Numbered from the stretch's first letter, positions 1-7,853 are shown. The stretch is 19,127 nt of DNA from an uncultured Tannerella sp. (GCA_938036405.1 CALHPT010000178.1:1-19127); one strand, 5' to 3'. Translations and numbers: made by a program. The notes: generated by a model not told the origin, from the letters alone.

Positions 1-92
1 GTGTCCGCCCGCTTCTTTTATAGGTGTTCGTTCCCTCCGAGGCGCATATCTTGGAAGATTGACCGAATACCCAACTATTTATTCATTGATCA

Positions 93-1151
93 CTATCCAT
101 TTGTCATGGATTCCCCTTTCCACCCTTGCGCTTGCAGGGGCACCTCGCCGCCGTCGCGGCCCACAAGGATGCAACCCAGCTCGGGGCGCGTGATGTGGCC
201 GATGATGCGCACACCGGACAGCCGTTCGACGCGATCGTAGACCGACAAGGGGAGCGTAAAGAGCAGCTCGTAATCGTCGCCACCGTTGAGGGCAGCTGTG
301 GCGAGGTTCATATTGAATTCCTCGGCCATGACGGCCGTCTGGTAATCGATCGGGAGGCGATCCTCATAGATGCGGCAACCGACGTGACTACGGGTGGCAA
401 TGTGGAGCAGCTCGGAGGCGAGGCCGTCGGAGATGTCGATCATGGCCGTGGGCAGCAGGTCGGCCTCAGCCAGACTGTCGATGATATCGCGGCGCGCCTC
501 GGGGCGGAGCTGTCGCTCGAGCAGGTACTCACGACCGGCAAAGTCTGGCGTGAAGTCTGTTTCGCCACGGAAGACACGCTTCTCGCGCTCCAACAGTTGC
601 AGGCCCATGTACGCTGCGCCAAGATCGCCAGAGACACAGATCAAGTCCGTGTCATGGGCACCATCGCGGCGGACAATACGGTCTGCAACGACGTCGCCGA
701 GGCAGGTCACAGCCAGCGTGAGTCCAGTGAGGGAGGCCGACGTGTCGCCACCGACCAAGTCGACGCCGTAGACGTCGCAGGCATGGCGGAGTCCCTCGTA
801 GATCGCCTCCACATCCTCCACGGCGAAGCGTTTGGAAAGGCCGAGCGCAACGGTGAGCTGCGTGGGCCGGCCGTTCATCGCGTAGATATCGGAGAAGTTG
901 ACCACGGCAGCCTTGTAACCGAGGTGTTTGAGAGGCGTGTAAGTGAGATCAAAGTGGACGCCTTCGAGAAGCAAGTCGGTCGTGACGAGCGTGAGGCGAT
1001 CCGTGGCGTGACGGACTGCGGCGGCATCGTCGCCAATGCCGAGGACAGTCGTGTCATGACGAGGCGTGATGCCCCGTGTCAGTCGGTCGATAAGTCCGAA
1101 CTCGCCCAGCGTGGCGATTTCGGTGCGAGGGGTAAGATCTGTGGGATTCAT
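93..1151 (-). CDS. thiL: Thiamine-monophosphate kinase
   Basis: ThiL phosphorylates thiamine monophosphate to thiamine diphosphate with ATP in the cytoplasm, the last step of cofactor synthesis. The 352-residue product has the family motifs in order: GIGDDAA (about residues 38-44), TTDLLLEGVHF (57-67), the NFSDIYAMNGRP block (85-96), GGDTS (134-138), a VSGDLGAA stretch near 175 and DISDGLASEL near 240; the acidic residues in these bind Mg and ATP in the AIRS/ThiL fold. Length is normal to slightly long (about 320-350 is usual). Its start overlaps the lpxK stop by four bases, so the two are probably co-transcribed and translationally coupled. In several Bacteroidales, as I recall, a purine nucleoside phosphorylase gene lies between lpxK and thiL; none is present here. 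Bases 1-92 downstream hold nothing I can assign. Confidence 0.95.
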   Translation of the reverse strand: MNPTDLTPRTEIATLGEFGLIDRLTRGITPRHDTTVLGIGDDAAAVRHATDRLTLVTTDLLLEGVHFDLTYTPLKHLGYKAAVVNFSDIYAMNGRPTQLTVALGLSKRFAVEDVEAIYEGLRHACDVYGVDLVGGDTSASLTGLTLAVTCLGDVVADRIVRRDGAHDTDLICVSGDLGAAYMGLQLLEREKRVFRGETDFTPDFAGREYLLERQLRPEARRDIIDSLAEADLLPTAMIDISDGLASELLHIATRSHVGCRIYEDRLPIDYQTAVMAEEFNMNLATAALNGGDDYELLFTLPLSVYDRVERLSGVRIIGHITRPELGCILVGRDGGEVPLQAQGWKGESMTNG

Positions 1152-2254
1152 TTTCTGAGGATATGGCTCTTTTCATTGGTTTCCACGTGGCGGGTGACAA
1201 GCTCGTCAAAGCGGGCTGCGGCGCCAAAGAGAAACGTGATCTCGATCGGTAATGCATACGTGCGTGCGTGCCAGTCGGAGGGGAAGAGGGGCGTCGTACG
1301 CAACCGCGCGGCGTCCTTCTCCGTGCAGACAATGAGCGCGTCGGGCGAGAGCTTCGCAAGGGCAGCGCGGATCTTGTCGATGTCGGAACGGCGGAACGCG
1401 TGATGGTCGGGAAAGGTCAGGGCAACCGTCTTCTCTGTGTGCCGACGCATCTCCTCGACGAGCGGCGTCGGGTCGGCAATGCCGGCCACAAGCAGCACGT
1501 CCGTGTCGGGCTTGAGAGACGACAGTTCGCGCCCGGGACACTCTTCGGGCCAAACGCCCTCCAGCCGCCGGTAAGCGATGGTCGTGAAGAAGCGTGGCCG
1601 ACTCATGTCGATCCGCATCTCGTCTTCAATGATCCGGCTATCGATCGGCTTCATGGCCGGGTCGCACTTGTTGACCACAACCAAATCGGCCCGTCGAACG
1701 CCGGAGCGCGGCTCGCGCAACGTGCCCACCGGCAACAGATGATCGCGGGTGAAAAGGCGATGACAGTCGGTGGCTAAGATGGAGAGCGAGGGGCGGACGT
1801 AGCGATGTTGGAAGGCGTCGTCGAGCAAGACCACCTGCGGTCGCTCATCGTCCGGCAGGGCCAGCAGATGCCGCATGCCCCGCCTACGGTTGGCATCGAC
1901 AGCCACGATGACGGCGGGATATTTACGCTTGATCTGGCACGGCTCATCACCGATGTCGCGTGCCGTGCTCGACTCATTGGCCAGCACGTAGCCCTTCGTC
2001 TTCCGTCGATAGCCCCGACTGAGCACGGCCACACGATAACGGTCGGCCAACAGCCGGATGAGGTACTCGACGAGCGGCGTTTTGCCTGCCCCTCCCGCGG
2101 AGAGATTCCCGATGCTGATCACAGCGATGGGGTAAGCCTCCGAGGGCAGCAGCCCCAGCGAAAAACAGAGGTTGCGCAGGCGTACGACGAACCCGTAGCA
2201 CAGCGCTAAAGGCCATGCTACGGGGTATTGCTTGTTTGTCTTACTTGATTTCAT
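1148..2254 (-). CDS. lpxK: Tetraacyldisaccharide 4'-kinase
   Basis: LpxK adds the 4'-phosphate to the tetraacylated disaccharide precursor to give lipid IVA, at the inner face of the inner membrane. The 368-residue protein has a hydrophobic N-terminus (about residues 12-48) that would anchor it, then the LpxK form of the Walker A loop, SAGGAGKTP (52-60), an IGDEP motif (about 101-105) and a DDAFQHR motif (145-151) corresponding to the DDGFQHR signature, here with Ala for Gly. Length is within the Bacteroidota range. It lies 27 bp after sppA and overlaps thiL by four bases, on the same strand, so it is an internal operon gene. It complements the lpxD-lpxC/fabZ-lpxA block about 11 kb away. Confidence 0.95.
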   Translation of the reverse strand: MKSSKTNKQYPVAWPLALCYGFVVRLRNLCFSLGLLPSEAYPIAVISIGNLSAGGAGKTPLVEYLIRLLADRYRVAVLSRGYRRKTKGYVLANESSTARDIGDEPCQIKRKYPAVIVAVDANRRRGMRHLLALPDDERPQVVLLDDAFQHRYVRPSLSILATDCHRLFTRDHLLPVGTLREPRSGVRRADLVVVNKCDPAMKPIDSRIIEDEMRIDMSRPRFFTTIAYRRLEGVWPEECPGRELSSLKPDTDVLLVAGIADPTPLVEEMRRHTEKTVALTFPDHHAFRRSDIDKIRAALAKLSPDALIVCTEKDAARLRTTPLFPSDWHARTYALPIEITFLFGAAARFDELVTRHVETNEKSHILRK

Positions 2255-2281
2255 CGTATGTAGAGCAAGGAGGATGTGACG

Positions 2282-4057
2282 TCAGAGATTGCTCGGCATG
2301 TACAGCATACGAGCCTGCACACCATACGTCGGATGGGCCGTGCGGAGGGCCTTGACGTACTCGTAGTCGTCGCCCAACGCCTCCTTGACGATGGACATCT
2401 TGACACGCTCCATCTGCTTCTCGAGGAGGTTGCGCAGGAAGTCGCTCTTAGACGTCACTTCGACGATGTTGTAGTTAATGATCTTGGCTTGTTCACCGGC
2501 CAGCTCGATGGCACGTTCCAGTCCGCCCAACTCGTCGACAAGACCGATCTTGAGTGCCTGCTCGCCCGTCCACACGCGACCCTGCGCGATGGAATCGATG
2601 TCGGCTTTATTCTTTCCGCGGCCTTCGGCGCAACGGGTGAGGAAAAGGTCGTAGCCGCGATTGACGAAGGCCTGCATAAGTGTCTTCTCCTCTTCCGTCA
2701 TCGGGCGAGAGGGATCGAGCATGTCTGCATAGCGGTTCGTCTTCACGACGTCGGTCGTCAGGGCCACCTTCTTATACAGCCCCGTGGCGTTGGGGAAGAT
2801 GCCGAAGATGCCGATCGAGCCGGTGATCGTGTTCGGTTCGGCTACGATCTTATTGGCGCAAGCGGAGATGTAGTAGCCGCCCGAGGCTGCCACGCTACCC
2901 ATCGACACGATGACGGGCTTCTTCTTCTTCAGGTCACTGACCGCCTTCCAGATCTGTTCGGAGACGTAAGCGCTGCCGCCGGGCGAATTGACGCGTAGCA
3001 CAACGGCCTTCACATCGTCGTCACGCTCCAGCTTCTTCAGGTCGTCGTTGAGGCGCTCCGTGATGGAAGCGTCGGTCGCACCGAATCCTCCGGGCAGGCT
3101 CTCCACAATCTCGCCTTCGGCATAGACGACGGCGATCTTGTTGCGATACTCCTTCTCTTTCTTCTTGGCGCCCTTGAGTGCGGCCACGCCGACGGTCTTC
3201 AGCTTGTCGCCCTTCTGTCCGGCGCGCTCCATGAGGTACTGCTCCACTTCGCGACGATACTTCAGCTCGTCGACGAGCTTGAACTCCACCGTCCGACGGG
3301 CATCGAGCAGGGCACCACCTTCGTCCGCAAAGCGGTTCACGTCGTCGGCAGTGATCTTGCGACTCTTCGCAATGGCGCGAGTCAGGTTGCCCCAGATGCC
3401 GCGCTGATAGGCGGTGATCTGTTCGCGGTTGGCATCGCTCAATTTGTCGCCCATGAACTGCTCTACGGCGCCCTTGTAAGTACCTACACGGAAGACCATG
3501 ATCTCCACGCCCACCTTCTCCAACGCACCTTTGACGAAGGTCGTCTGCGAAGAGAGTCCGTTGAGCGAGAGCATACCCTCGGGGTTCAGGAAGACCTTAT
3601 CGGCCACGGAGGCCAAGTAGTAGCCGCCCTGCGTGTAGCGGTCGGCGTAGGCCACGACGAACTTGCCGCTCTCCTTAAATTCAGTCAGCGCACGGCGCAC
3701 GGCATCGAGCGTGACCACGCCGCTGGAGAAGGCTTGCATGTCTAAGTAGATGCCCTTCACGGTCTCTTGCTCCTTGGCGTTGCGGATGGCATCAACGAGG
3801 TCGCGCATGGAGAGCTCTTCCTCATTGCCGCTGACGAAGGAGGCGAATGGATTGTCGGCAGACGTCTCGGGGATATTGCCGGCTAAGGTGATCTTGAATA
3901 CGCTCTCGCCTGATTTGGGGCCGACGGCCGCGGCGGAGCTTTTGCTTAATCCGGCCACCATACCGATCATGGTGACGAACATGATGGCACAGACAATCAT
4001 CAACGCCAGCATAAAGCCCAGCGTCGACGCAAACATCATCTTGAAAAACTGCTTCAT
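2282..4057 (-). CDS. sppA: Signal peptide peptidase SppA, long (67K) type
   Basis: SppA is a membrane-bound serine protease that degrades released signal peptides in the cell envelope. The 591-residue product starts with one transmembrane segment (about residues 13-36) and has two tandem S49 domains, as in the E. coli 67-kDa form. The catalytic Lys is expected at K195 in GTYKGAVEQF, and the nucleophile at S392 in MGSVAASGGYY, matching E. coli K209 and S409. The substrate-groove segment RVNSPGGSA lies near residues 355-363. Its start is 22 bp after the DUF4922 gene stop, and lpxK follows after 27 bp, so it is mid-operon. Nothing in the sequence suggests damage. Confidence 0.95.
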   Translation of the reverse strand: MKQFFKMMFASTLGFMLALMIVCAIMFVTMIGMVAGLSKSSAAAVGPKSGESVFKITLAGNIPETSADNPFASFVSGNEEELSMRDLVDAIRNAKEQETVKGIYLDMQAFSSGVVTLDAVRRALTEFKESGKFVVAYADRYTQGGYYLASVADKVFLNPEGMLSLNGLSSQTTFVKGALEKVGVEIMVFRVGTYKGAVEQFMGDKLSDANREQITAYQRGIWGNLTRAIAKSRKITADDVNRFADEGGALLDARRTVEFKLVDELKYRREVEQYLMERAGQKGDKLKTVGVAALKGAKKKEKEYRNKIAVVYAEGEIVESLPGGFGATDASITERLNDDLKKLERDDDVKAVVLRVNSPGGSAYVSEQIWKAVSDLKKKKPVIVSMGSVAASGGYYISACANKIVAEPNTITGSIGIFGIFPNATGLYKKVALTTDVVKTNRYADMLDPSRPMTEEEKTLMQAFVNRGYDLFLTRCAEGRGKNKADIDSIAQGRVWTGEQALKIGLVDELGGLERAIELAGEQAKIINYNIVEVTSKSDFLRNLLEKQMERVKMSIVKEALGDDYEYVKALRTAHPTYGVQARMLYMPSNL

Positions 4058-4079
4058 ATCTGATTCAATTAACGATAAA

Positions 4080-5018
4080 CTAACAACAGGGAATTTCTAG
4101 GTTCATGATCTCCTCTTCCGAGGGGCAGACGGCAGCGTAGACGGCGCGCAGGGTGTCGGCGTCGGTGGCGTCAAAATCCTCCGTGCGGACGGAGATGAAG
4201 AGGCCGCCCATGTCGGCGGCGCCGGGGGCGGTGAGTATGCCTTCGCCCGGCTCCCAAGGCCGATGGCGGCGGCGGGGGATGATCGTCACCGTCCACTCCG
4301 ACGCCTCATAGCGGGCCACGATGTTCATCATCGGCTCCTCGGCGGGGGCGGGGGCGGGTAACGCGCGGAGCACACGTTCGAAGAGCTGCGTGGCGGCGTC
4401 GGCCGTGCGGGCACGGATGACGAACAGCGGGCGCAGGCAGGCCGTGATGCGGCTGAGCGTGGCGTCGGGCAGGGTGAGGAGCGTGGTGGCGGGCAGGGTG
4501 TCGACCTCTGCATCGAGGGGCATTTGCCCGCAGGTGACGGCCTGGAAGTGCAGGTGATCCGGGGCGGAGGCGCCGCAACGGGGGCCGTTATAAAGCGTGG
4601 TGAGTCCGCTGAGCTGGCGCGTCAACTCGAGAAAATCGGCAAACCGATCGCCGCCGATCGACTGCGGCGTGTGCGTACGCTCCACGATGGTGTAATGCCG
4701 GCGGAAGATGGGGAAGGGATTGACGAGCAAGAGGTAGCGACCGCCGAGGAAGGGCAGGCTGTCTTGTTCCGGCGGACGGTTAGCGTCGCAGAGGAAGCAC
4801 GGGCGCTGCCGGATGGACGCGGCGTCGGTGCGTGCGCCGGACGAGACGATGCGCGCGGGGTTGAGCTGCACGTCGATGCGGAAGCCGTCGAAGGCCACGG
4901 TGCGCGTGCGGACGTTGCGGAGGGCGTCGTAGTTCTGCCGGGCGGTGGGCCAGTGCTGGAGGTCGCGCTCCAGGAGCGCCTCGGCGCGTTCGGCCGAGAG
5001 TTCGTTCGTTGTATGCAT
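4080..5018 (-). CDS. DUF4922 domain protein, HIT/GalT-like nucleotidyltransferase fold
   Basis: This is a 312-residue cytoplasmic protein with no signal peptide. The key signature is DHLHFQ at residues 154-159, a His-x-His-x-Gln motif as found in HIT and GalT-type phosphorylases and nucleotidyltransferases. A CxxC pair lies at residues 74 and 77 (PCFLCD) and could be a zinc site. A basic RRRHRP segment lies toward the C-terminus. I recognise it as the DUF4922 family common in Bacteroidota, which resembles GDP-galactose phosphorylase or diadenosine-tetraphosphate phosphorylase; the substrate is unknown. It is the first gene of the operon with sppA, lpxK and thiL, about 29 bp downstream of a perfect -7 box. 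The family call is fairly sure; the enzymatic role is inference. Confidence 0.75.
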   Translation of the reverse strand: MHTTNELSAERAEALLERDLQHWPTARQNYDALRNVRTRTVAFDGFRIDVQLNPARIVSSGARTDAASIRQRPCFLCDANRPPEQDSLPFLGGRYLLLVNPFPIFRRHYTIVERTHTPQSIGGDRFADFLELTRQLSGLTTLYNGPRCGASAPDHLHFQAVTCGQMPLDAEVDTLPATTLLTLPDATLSRITACLRPLFVIRARTADAATQLFERVLRALPAPAPAEEPMMNIVARYEASEWTVTIIPRRRHRPWEPGEGILTAPGAADMGGLFISVRTEDFDATDADTLRAVYAAVCPSEEEIMNLEIPCC

Positions 5019-5046
5019 ATAATAACACGTATTGGGAAACGCGGGC

Positions 5047-5054
5047 CAAAGATA
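5047..5054 (-). promoter_or_regulatory. -7 box for the DUF4922-sppA-lpxK-thiL operon
   Basis: On the minus strand this reads TATCTTTG, a perfect TAnnTTTG box of Bacteroidota promoters. It lies about 29 bp upstream of the ATG at 5018 and inside the short gap after the AraC-like gene. No TTG is visible at the usual 19-21 bp upstream, so the -33 element is weak or absent. Confidence 0.5.
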
Positions 5055-5078
5055 GGCGGGCGCCCGGAACAGCTCTTC

Positions 5079-5636
5079 TCAGCGGAAGCGCCCGAGGTCG
5101 TTCGCTTCGCGCAGATCGGCGCGCCGTTGCGTGGGCGCGCAGTGATGGTCGCGTTGGCAGGCGTAGAAGAGGTTCGTGGTAGAGCCCACGCCGCTCTGCC
5201 GGGCCACCTCACTGATCGAGAGATTGGTGTATCGCAGCAGCTCGTCAGCGCGCTTCATCAGCCAGGCGATGCGGAAGGTGGAGGCCTCCATGCCGGTCAG
5301 GGCCAGGACGAGTCCGTTCACATCGCTCGGCGAGAGCCCGTACCGATCGCCAAAGGACTTGAGGCTGCTATTCCCCTCGCTGAGCCTCACGCGGAGGGCG
5401 TCGAACATATCCACGTGGGTGGCCGCGAGGCGATGGGGGATGGGTTCGTAAGTCGCGCTGCCGTCCGGGGCACAGACGCGCTGCTCGGTAAAGATGGTGA
5501 TGTAGACCTTATCCAGCGGATATTGCGGTTTGACGGTCAGTGTGCGGTTGCCCGGGCTGCGTCGGAACCTCTTTACGGAAGCACTGGATTCGTTTTGCTC
5601 GTTCCGACTGCGTCGGTAAGGTTTGTTGCGTGCCAT
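5079..5636 (-). CDS. AraC-type helix-turn-helix transcriptional regulator
   Basis: The 185-residue protein has a basic N-terminal tail (residues 1-30 rich in Arg, Lys and Asn), a middle region of unknown fold, and an AraC-like double helix-turn-helix over about residues 90-172. The first HTH holds FGDRYGLSPSDVNGLV. The second holds LLRYTNLSISEVARQSG followed by TNLFYACQRDHHCAPTQRR, in the place of the usual GF-x-S-x-x-x-F-x-R-x-F-K-x-x-x-G-x-x-P-x-x-Y-R pattern. The second HTH diverges from consensus: the expected Phe-Lys is replaced by CQRDH and the final Tyr-Arg by Gln-Arg. It has no recognisable sugar-binding cupin. It is transcribed away from the 41-bp repeat array and a perfect -7 box sits 56 bp upstream, so the array is a natural candidate operator region. 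The target genes are unknown. Confidence 0.75.
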   Translation of the reverse strand: MARNKPYRRSRNEQNESSASVKRFRRSPGNRTLTVKPQYPLDKVYITIFTEQRVCAPDGSATYEPIPHRLAATHVDMFDALRVRLSEGNSSLKSFGDRYGLSPSDVNGLVLALTGMEASTFRIAWLMKRADELLRYTNLSISEVARQSGVGSTTNLFYACQRDHHCAPTQRRADLREANDLGRFR

Positions 5637-5691
5637 TTGTATGAGGGGGTTGATGGTGATGAATAATGGGTTCTATCTCTTGTTTACAAGG

Positions 5692-5699
5692 CAAAAATA
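5692..5699 (-). promoter_or_regulatory. -7 box for the AraC-type regulator
   Basis: On the minus strand this reads TATTTTTG, matching TAnnTTTG, about 56 bp before the ATG at 5636. No clear TTG lies at -33. The 41-bp repeat array begins about 30 bp upstream of this box, where an activator or repressor would bind. Confidence 0.5.
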
Positions 5700-5729
5700 C
5701 GTGTTTTTATTCACTCTAAACCTTATGAC

Positions 5730-6084
5730 TTACGATTGTACGAGACAATACTTAGCCAATCATTATAGAGTTATGATTGTCTGAGACAATTATCAGCCAA
5801 AGATTATATAGTTACGATTGTACGAGACAATCATCAGTCCATAATTATAGACTTATGATTGACTCAGTCAATTATCAGACAAAGATTATAAAGTTACGAT
5901 TGTCTCAGTCTTTCATCAGCCTATAATTATAGACTTATGATTGTCTCAGCCTTTCATCAGCCTATAATTATAGACTTACGATTGACTCCGTCTTTCATAA
6001 GTACATAATTATGGGCTTACGATTGACTCAGTCTTTCATAAGTACATAATTATAAAGTTACGATTGTCTGCGCTTTTTCATTGA
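5730..6084. repeat. AT-rich 41-bp tandem repeat array, 8.7 copies
   Basis: The motif TTAYGATTG recurs at 5730, 5771, 5812, 5853, 5894, 5935, 5976, 6017 and 6058, a spacing of exactly 41 bp each time. Copies 1 to 4 carry a 15-bp palindrome right after it: copy 2 ATTGTCTGAGACAAT (5776-5790) and copy 4 ATTGACTCAGTCAAT (5858-5872) are both perfect though they differ in sequence; copies 1 and 3 (ATTGTACGAGACAAT) have one mismatched pair. In copies 5 to 9 the right arm is degenerate. Copies 5 and 6 also carry the palindrome CTATAATTATAG. The C/T in TTAYGATTG alternates in copies 1-6, so the array was partly built as 82-bp dimers. It is AT-rich against a GC-rich background and fills most of the gap between the divergent AraC-type regulator and aldo/keto reductase genes. 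It has stops in all frames and no coding potential. Confidence 0.95.
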
Positions 6085-6086
6085 CC

Positions 6087-6094
6087 GGGGGGGG
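6087..6094. repeat. Run of eight G upstream of the aldo/keto reductase
   Basis: An uninterrupted G8 follows the last copy of the 41-bp array and lies about 80 bp upstream of the presumed -7 box of the next gene. G runs of this length are prone to slippage and can alter promoter spacing; whether this one does is unknown. Confidence 0.8.
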
Positions 6095-6173
6095 TTCTGT
6101 GCATTTTACTTAACACCGCAACCAATGAGGCGATTGGCGCGCTTGACATCACAGTCAGGAGCTGCACAACGCA

Positions 6174-6181
6174 TACCTTTG
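6174..6181 (+). promoter_or_regulatory. -7 box for the aldo/keto reductase gene
   Basis: TACCTTTG is a perfect TAnnTTTG match 37 bp before the ATG at 6219. The nearest TTG (6143-6145, in TTGACA) is 28 bp upstream, further than the usual 19-21 bp, so the -33 element is uncertain. Confidence 0.45.
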
Positions 6182-6218
6182 CGCCATCACCAGACATTAA
6201 ACAAGGAGTAAACAAGAG

Positions 6219-7064
6219 ATGAAAACAGTCACATTGAACAACGGAGTGAAGATGCCGCAGCTGGGCTACGGCGTGTATCAAGTGGATCCGGCCGAGGCCG
6301 AACGCTGCGTGAGCGACGCGCTCAGCGTGGGCTATCGGATGGTGGACACGGCGCAGGCCTACGGCAACGAGGAGGGCGTGGGCGCGGCCGTTCGGAAGAG
6401 CGGTGTGCCCCGCGAGGAGGTGTTCATCGTCAGCAAAATCTGGATCAGCGACTACGGCTACGAGCGCGCCAAGGCCAGCATCGACGCCAGCCTGGAGCGC
6501 CTCGGGACGGATTACATCGACCTCATGCTGCTCCATCAGCCCTTCTGCGACTACTACGGCGCCTATCGCGCCCTCGAGGAGGCCTATCGCGCGGGCAAGC
6601 TGAGCGCCATCGGCGTGAGCAACTTCCAGCCGAACCACTTCATCGACCTGGCCAGCAACGTGGAGGTCACTCCGGCCGTGAATCAGGTGGAGACGCACGT
6701 CTACTGCCAGCAAATCCGCGCCGGGAAGTACATGGACGAGTTCGGCACAAAGACCATGTCGTGGGGCCCGCTGGCCGAGGGGCGCAACGGACTCTTCACC
6801 GACAAGATGCTGACCGAGATCGGTCGGGAGCACGGTCGCAGCGCCGCGCAAGTTGCCCTGCGTTACCTCACGCAGCGCGACGTGATCATCATCCCCAAGT
6901 CGGTACGCCGCGAACGCATGGCCGAGAACTTCAACATCTACGACTTCGAACTCACGCCCGACGAGATGGTGCGCATCGAATCGCTCGACACCGCCCACAG
7001 CCTTTTCTTCGACCACAACGACCCCGAAACGGTCAAGATGTTCATGGGCTGGCGCAACCTGTAA
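6219..7064 (+). CDS. Aldo/keto reductase (2,5-diketo-gluconate reductase-like)
   Basis: This is a cytoplasmic NADPH-dependent carbonyl reductase of the AKR superfamily, 281 residues, the usual length for the bacterial AKR5-type group. The catalytic tetrad is visible: D43 and Y48 in MVDTAQAYGNEEGVG, K73 in VSKIW and H106 in LMLLHQPF. The cofactor-binding end is present as IIPKSVRRERMAENFNIYDFEL near residues 225-247, where the KS and R residues bind the NADPH 2'-phosphate. An AAGGAG-like sequence at about 6202-6207 precedes the ATG. The substrate cannot be read from sequence. It is followed after 62 bp by a flavodoxin-fold quinone reductase on the same strand, then a terminator, so the two probably form a small redox operon divergent from the AraC-type regulator. 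Confidence 0.93.
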   Translation: MKTVTLNNGVKMPQLGYGVYQVDPAEAERCVSDALSVGYRMVDTAQAYGNEEGVGAAVRKSGVPREEVFIVSKIWISDYGYERAKASIDASLERLGTDYIDLMLLHQPFCDYYGAYRALEEAYRAGKLSAIGVSNFQPNHFIDLASNVEVTPAVNQVETHVYCQQIRAGKYMDEFGTKTMSWGPLAEGRNGLFTDKMLTEIGREHGRSAAQVALRYLTQRDVIIIPKSVRRERMAENFNIYDFELTPDEMVRIESLDTAHSLFFDHNDPETVKMFMGWRNL

Positions 7065-7126
7065 GCAGAGCGGAATATTCCCCCATATTACTACCGGGGC
7101 ACGACCCCATAACTACTTATTATCAA

Positions 7127-7699
7127 ATGAAGAAAGTATTGATCGTGTCGGGACATACCGACATCCAGCGCGGCTCCGTGGTGAACCGTCGCATCCTTGA
7201 GGTGGTGAAGCGAGAGCTGCCTGAAGTGACTATTGACTCGCTGAGCGAGCATTATCCCGACTTCCGCATCGACACGGCGGCGGAACAGAAGAAGGTGGTC
7301 GACGCCGACGTCATCGTATGGCAATTCCCCCTCTTTTGGTTCGATAAGCCGTCGCTCTTGCAACGCTGGCTGGAAGAAGTCTTCACCCATGGCTTCACCC
7401 ACGGCACGAACGGCAACGCCCTGCAAGGCAAGAAGCTCCTCCTCTCCATCACGACTGGTGCACCCGCTGAGCTGTATGCCCGCGAAGGTCGCCCCAACGG
7501 CGGGATCGAGGATCTGCTACTGCCCGCTATAAAAACAACCGCTCAATTTACCGGCATGACACTCGTCGATCCGGCGGTCATCACCTACGGAGTCTCCTAT
7601 GCGCTCCGCAACGACCCGGAACTGGCCAAGGAGTTGGAGCGTAAAGCCAACGATCACGCCGCCCGACTGGTGGCCCTGCTCCGCGAAGTCGCCAAGTAA
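7127..7699 (+). CDS. NAD(P)H-dependent quinone reductase, flavodoxin-fold family
   Basis: This 190-residue protein belongs to the Flavodoxin_2 group (MdaB, YwrO and KefF relatives), FMN- or FAD-dependent two-electron reductases of quinones and similar electrophiles. The first strand and phosphate-binding loop are MKKVLIVSGHTDIQRGSVVN (residues 1-20); the family signature is QFPLFWFDKPSLLQRWLEEV followed by FTHGFTHG around residues 65-92; a LLLSITTGAP strand follows near 104-113. I chose the ATG at 7127 because the homology to the flavodoxin fold begins there; the reading frame stays open further upstream but overlaps the aldo/keto reductase gene and shows no family sequence. It shares a likely operon with that gene and ends at a strong terminator. 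Confidence 0.92.
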   Translation: MKKVLIVSGHTDIQRGSVVNRRILEVVKRELPEVTIDSLSEHYPDFRIDTAAEQKKVVDADVIVWQFPLFWFDKPSLLQRWLEEVFTHGFTHGTNGNALQGKKLLLSITTGAPAELYAREGRPNGGIEDLLLPAIKTTAQFTGMTLVDPAVITYGVSYALRNDPELAKELERKANDHAARLVALLREVAK

Positions 7700-7742
7700 G
7701 CAGGCACGTCCTCATAGCGAGTTTTTGATTTGTTTCATGTGC

Positions 7743-7798
7743 ATCGGCCGCATCCGATTCCTCCCTTTGCGGGGTGGTCGGAGCGGCCGATTGTTTTT
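7743..7798 (+). terminator. Rho-independent terminator after the redox gene pair
   Basis: ATCGGCCGC (7743-7751) pairs perfectly with GCGGCCGAT (7783-7791), and the stem continues inward with TCCGA/TCGGA. The hairpin is followed by TGTTTTT. It closes the aldo/keto reductase and quinone reductase unit. Confidence 0.85.
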
Positions 7799-7845
7799 CC
7801 AGACGGAGCGATCAACCGCGACACGAAGGATAGTCTCAAAGAGTT

Positions 7846-7853
7846 TATCTTTG
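7846..7853 (+). promoter_or_regulatory. -7 box for lemA-TPM
   Basis: TATCTTTG, a perfect TAnnTTTG, sits 42 bp before the lemA ATG and downstream of the terminator. No TTG lies 19-21 bp upstream. Confidence 0.45.

Noticed and set aside
126..1403. Long plus-strand open frame opposite thiL
   Set aside because: It is the GC-rich shadow of thiL and lpxK with no family-like sequence.
4524..5666. Long plus-strand open frame opposite the DUF4922 and AraC-type genes
   Set aside because: It is antisense to two genes with clear family motifs and has none itself.
5730..6084. Possible CRISPR array
   Set aside because: The whole 41-bp unit recurs without unique spacers of about 30 bp between constant repeats, and no cas genes are nearby.
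5730..6084. Possible replication or plasmid iteron origin
   Set aside because: AT-rich direct repeats fit in part, but there are no DnaA-box-like sites, replication initiator or partition genes, and the neighbours are ordinary chromosomal genes.
6078..7016. Minus-strand open frame opposite the aldo/keto reductase
   Set aside because: It mirrors a gene with an intact catalytic tetrad; high GC at third codon positions makes such shadows common.
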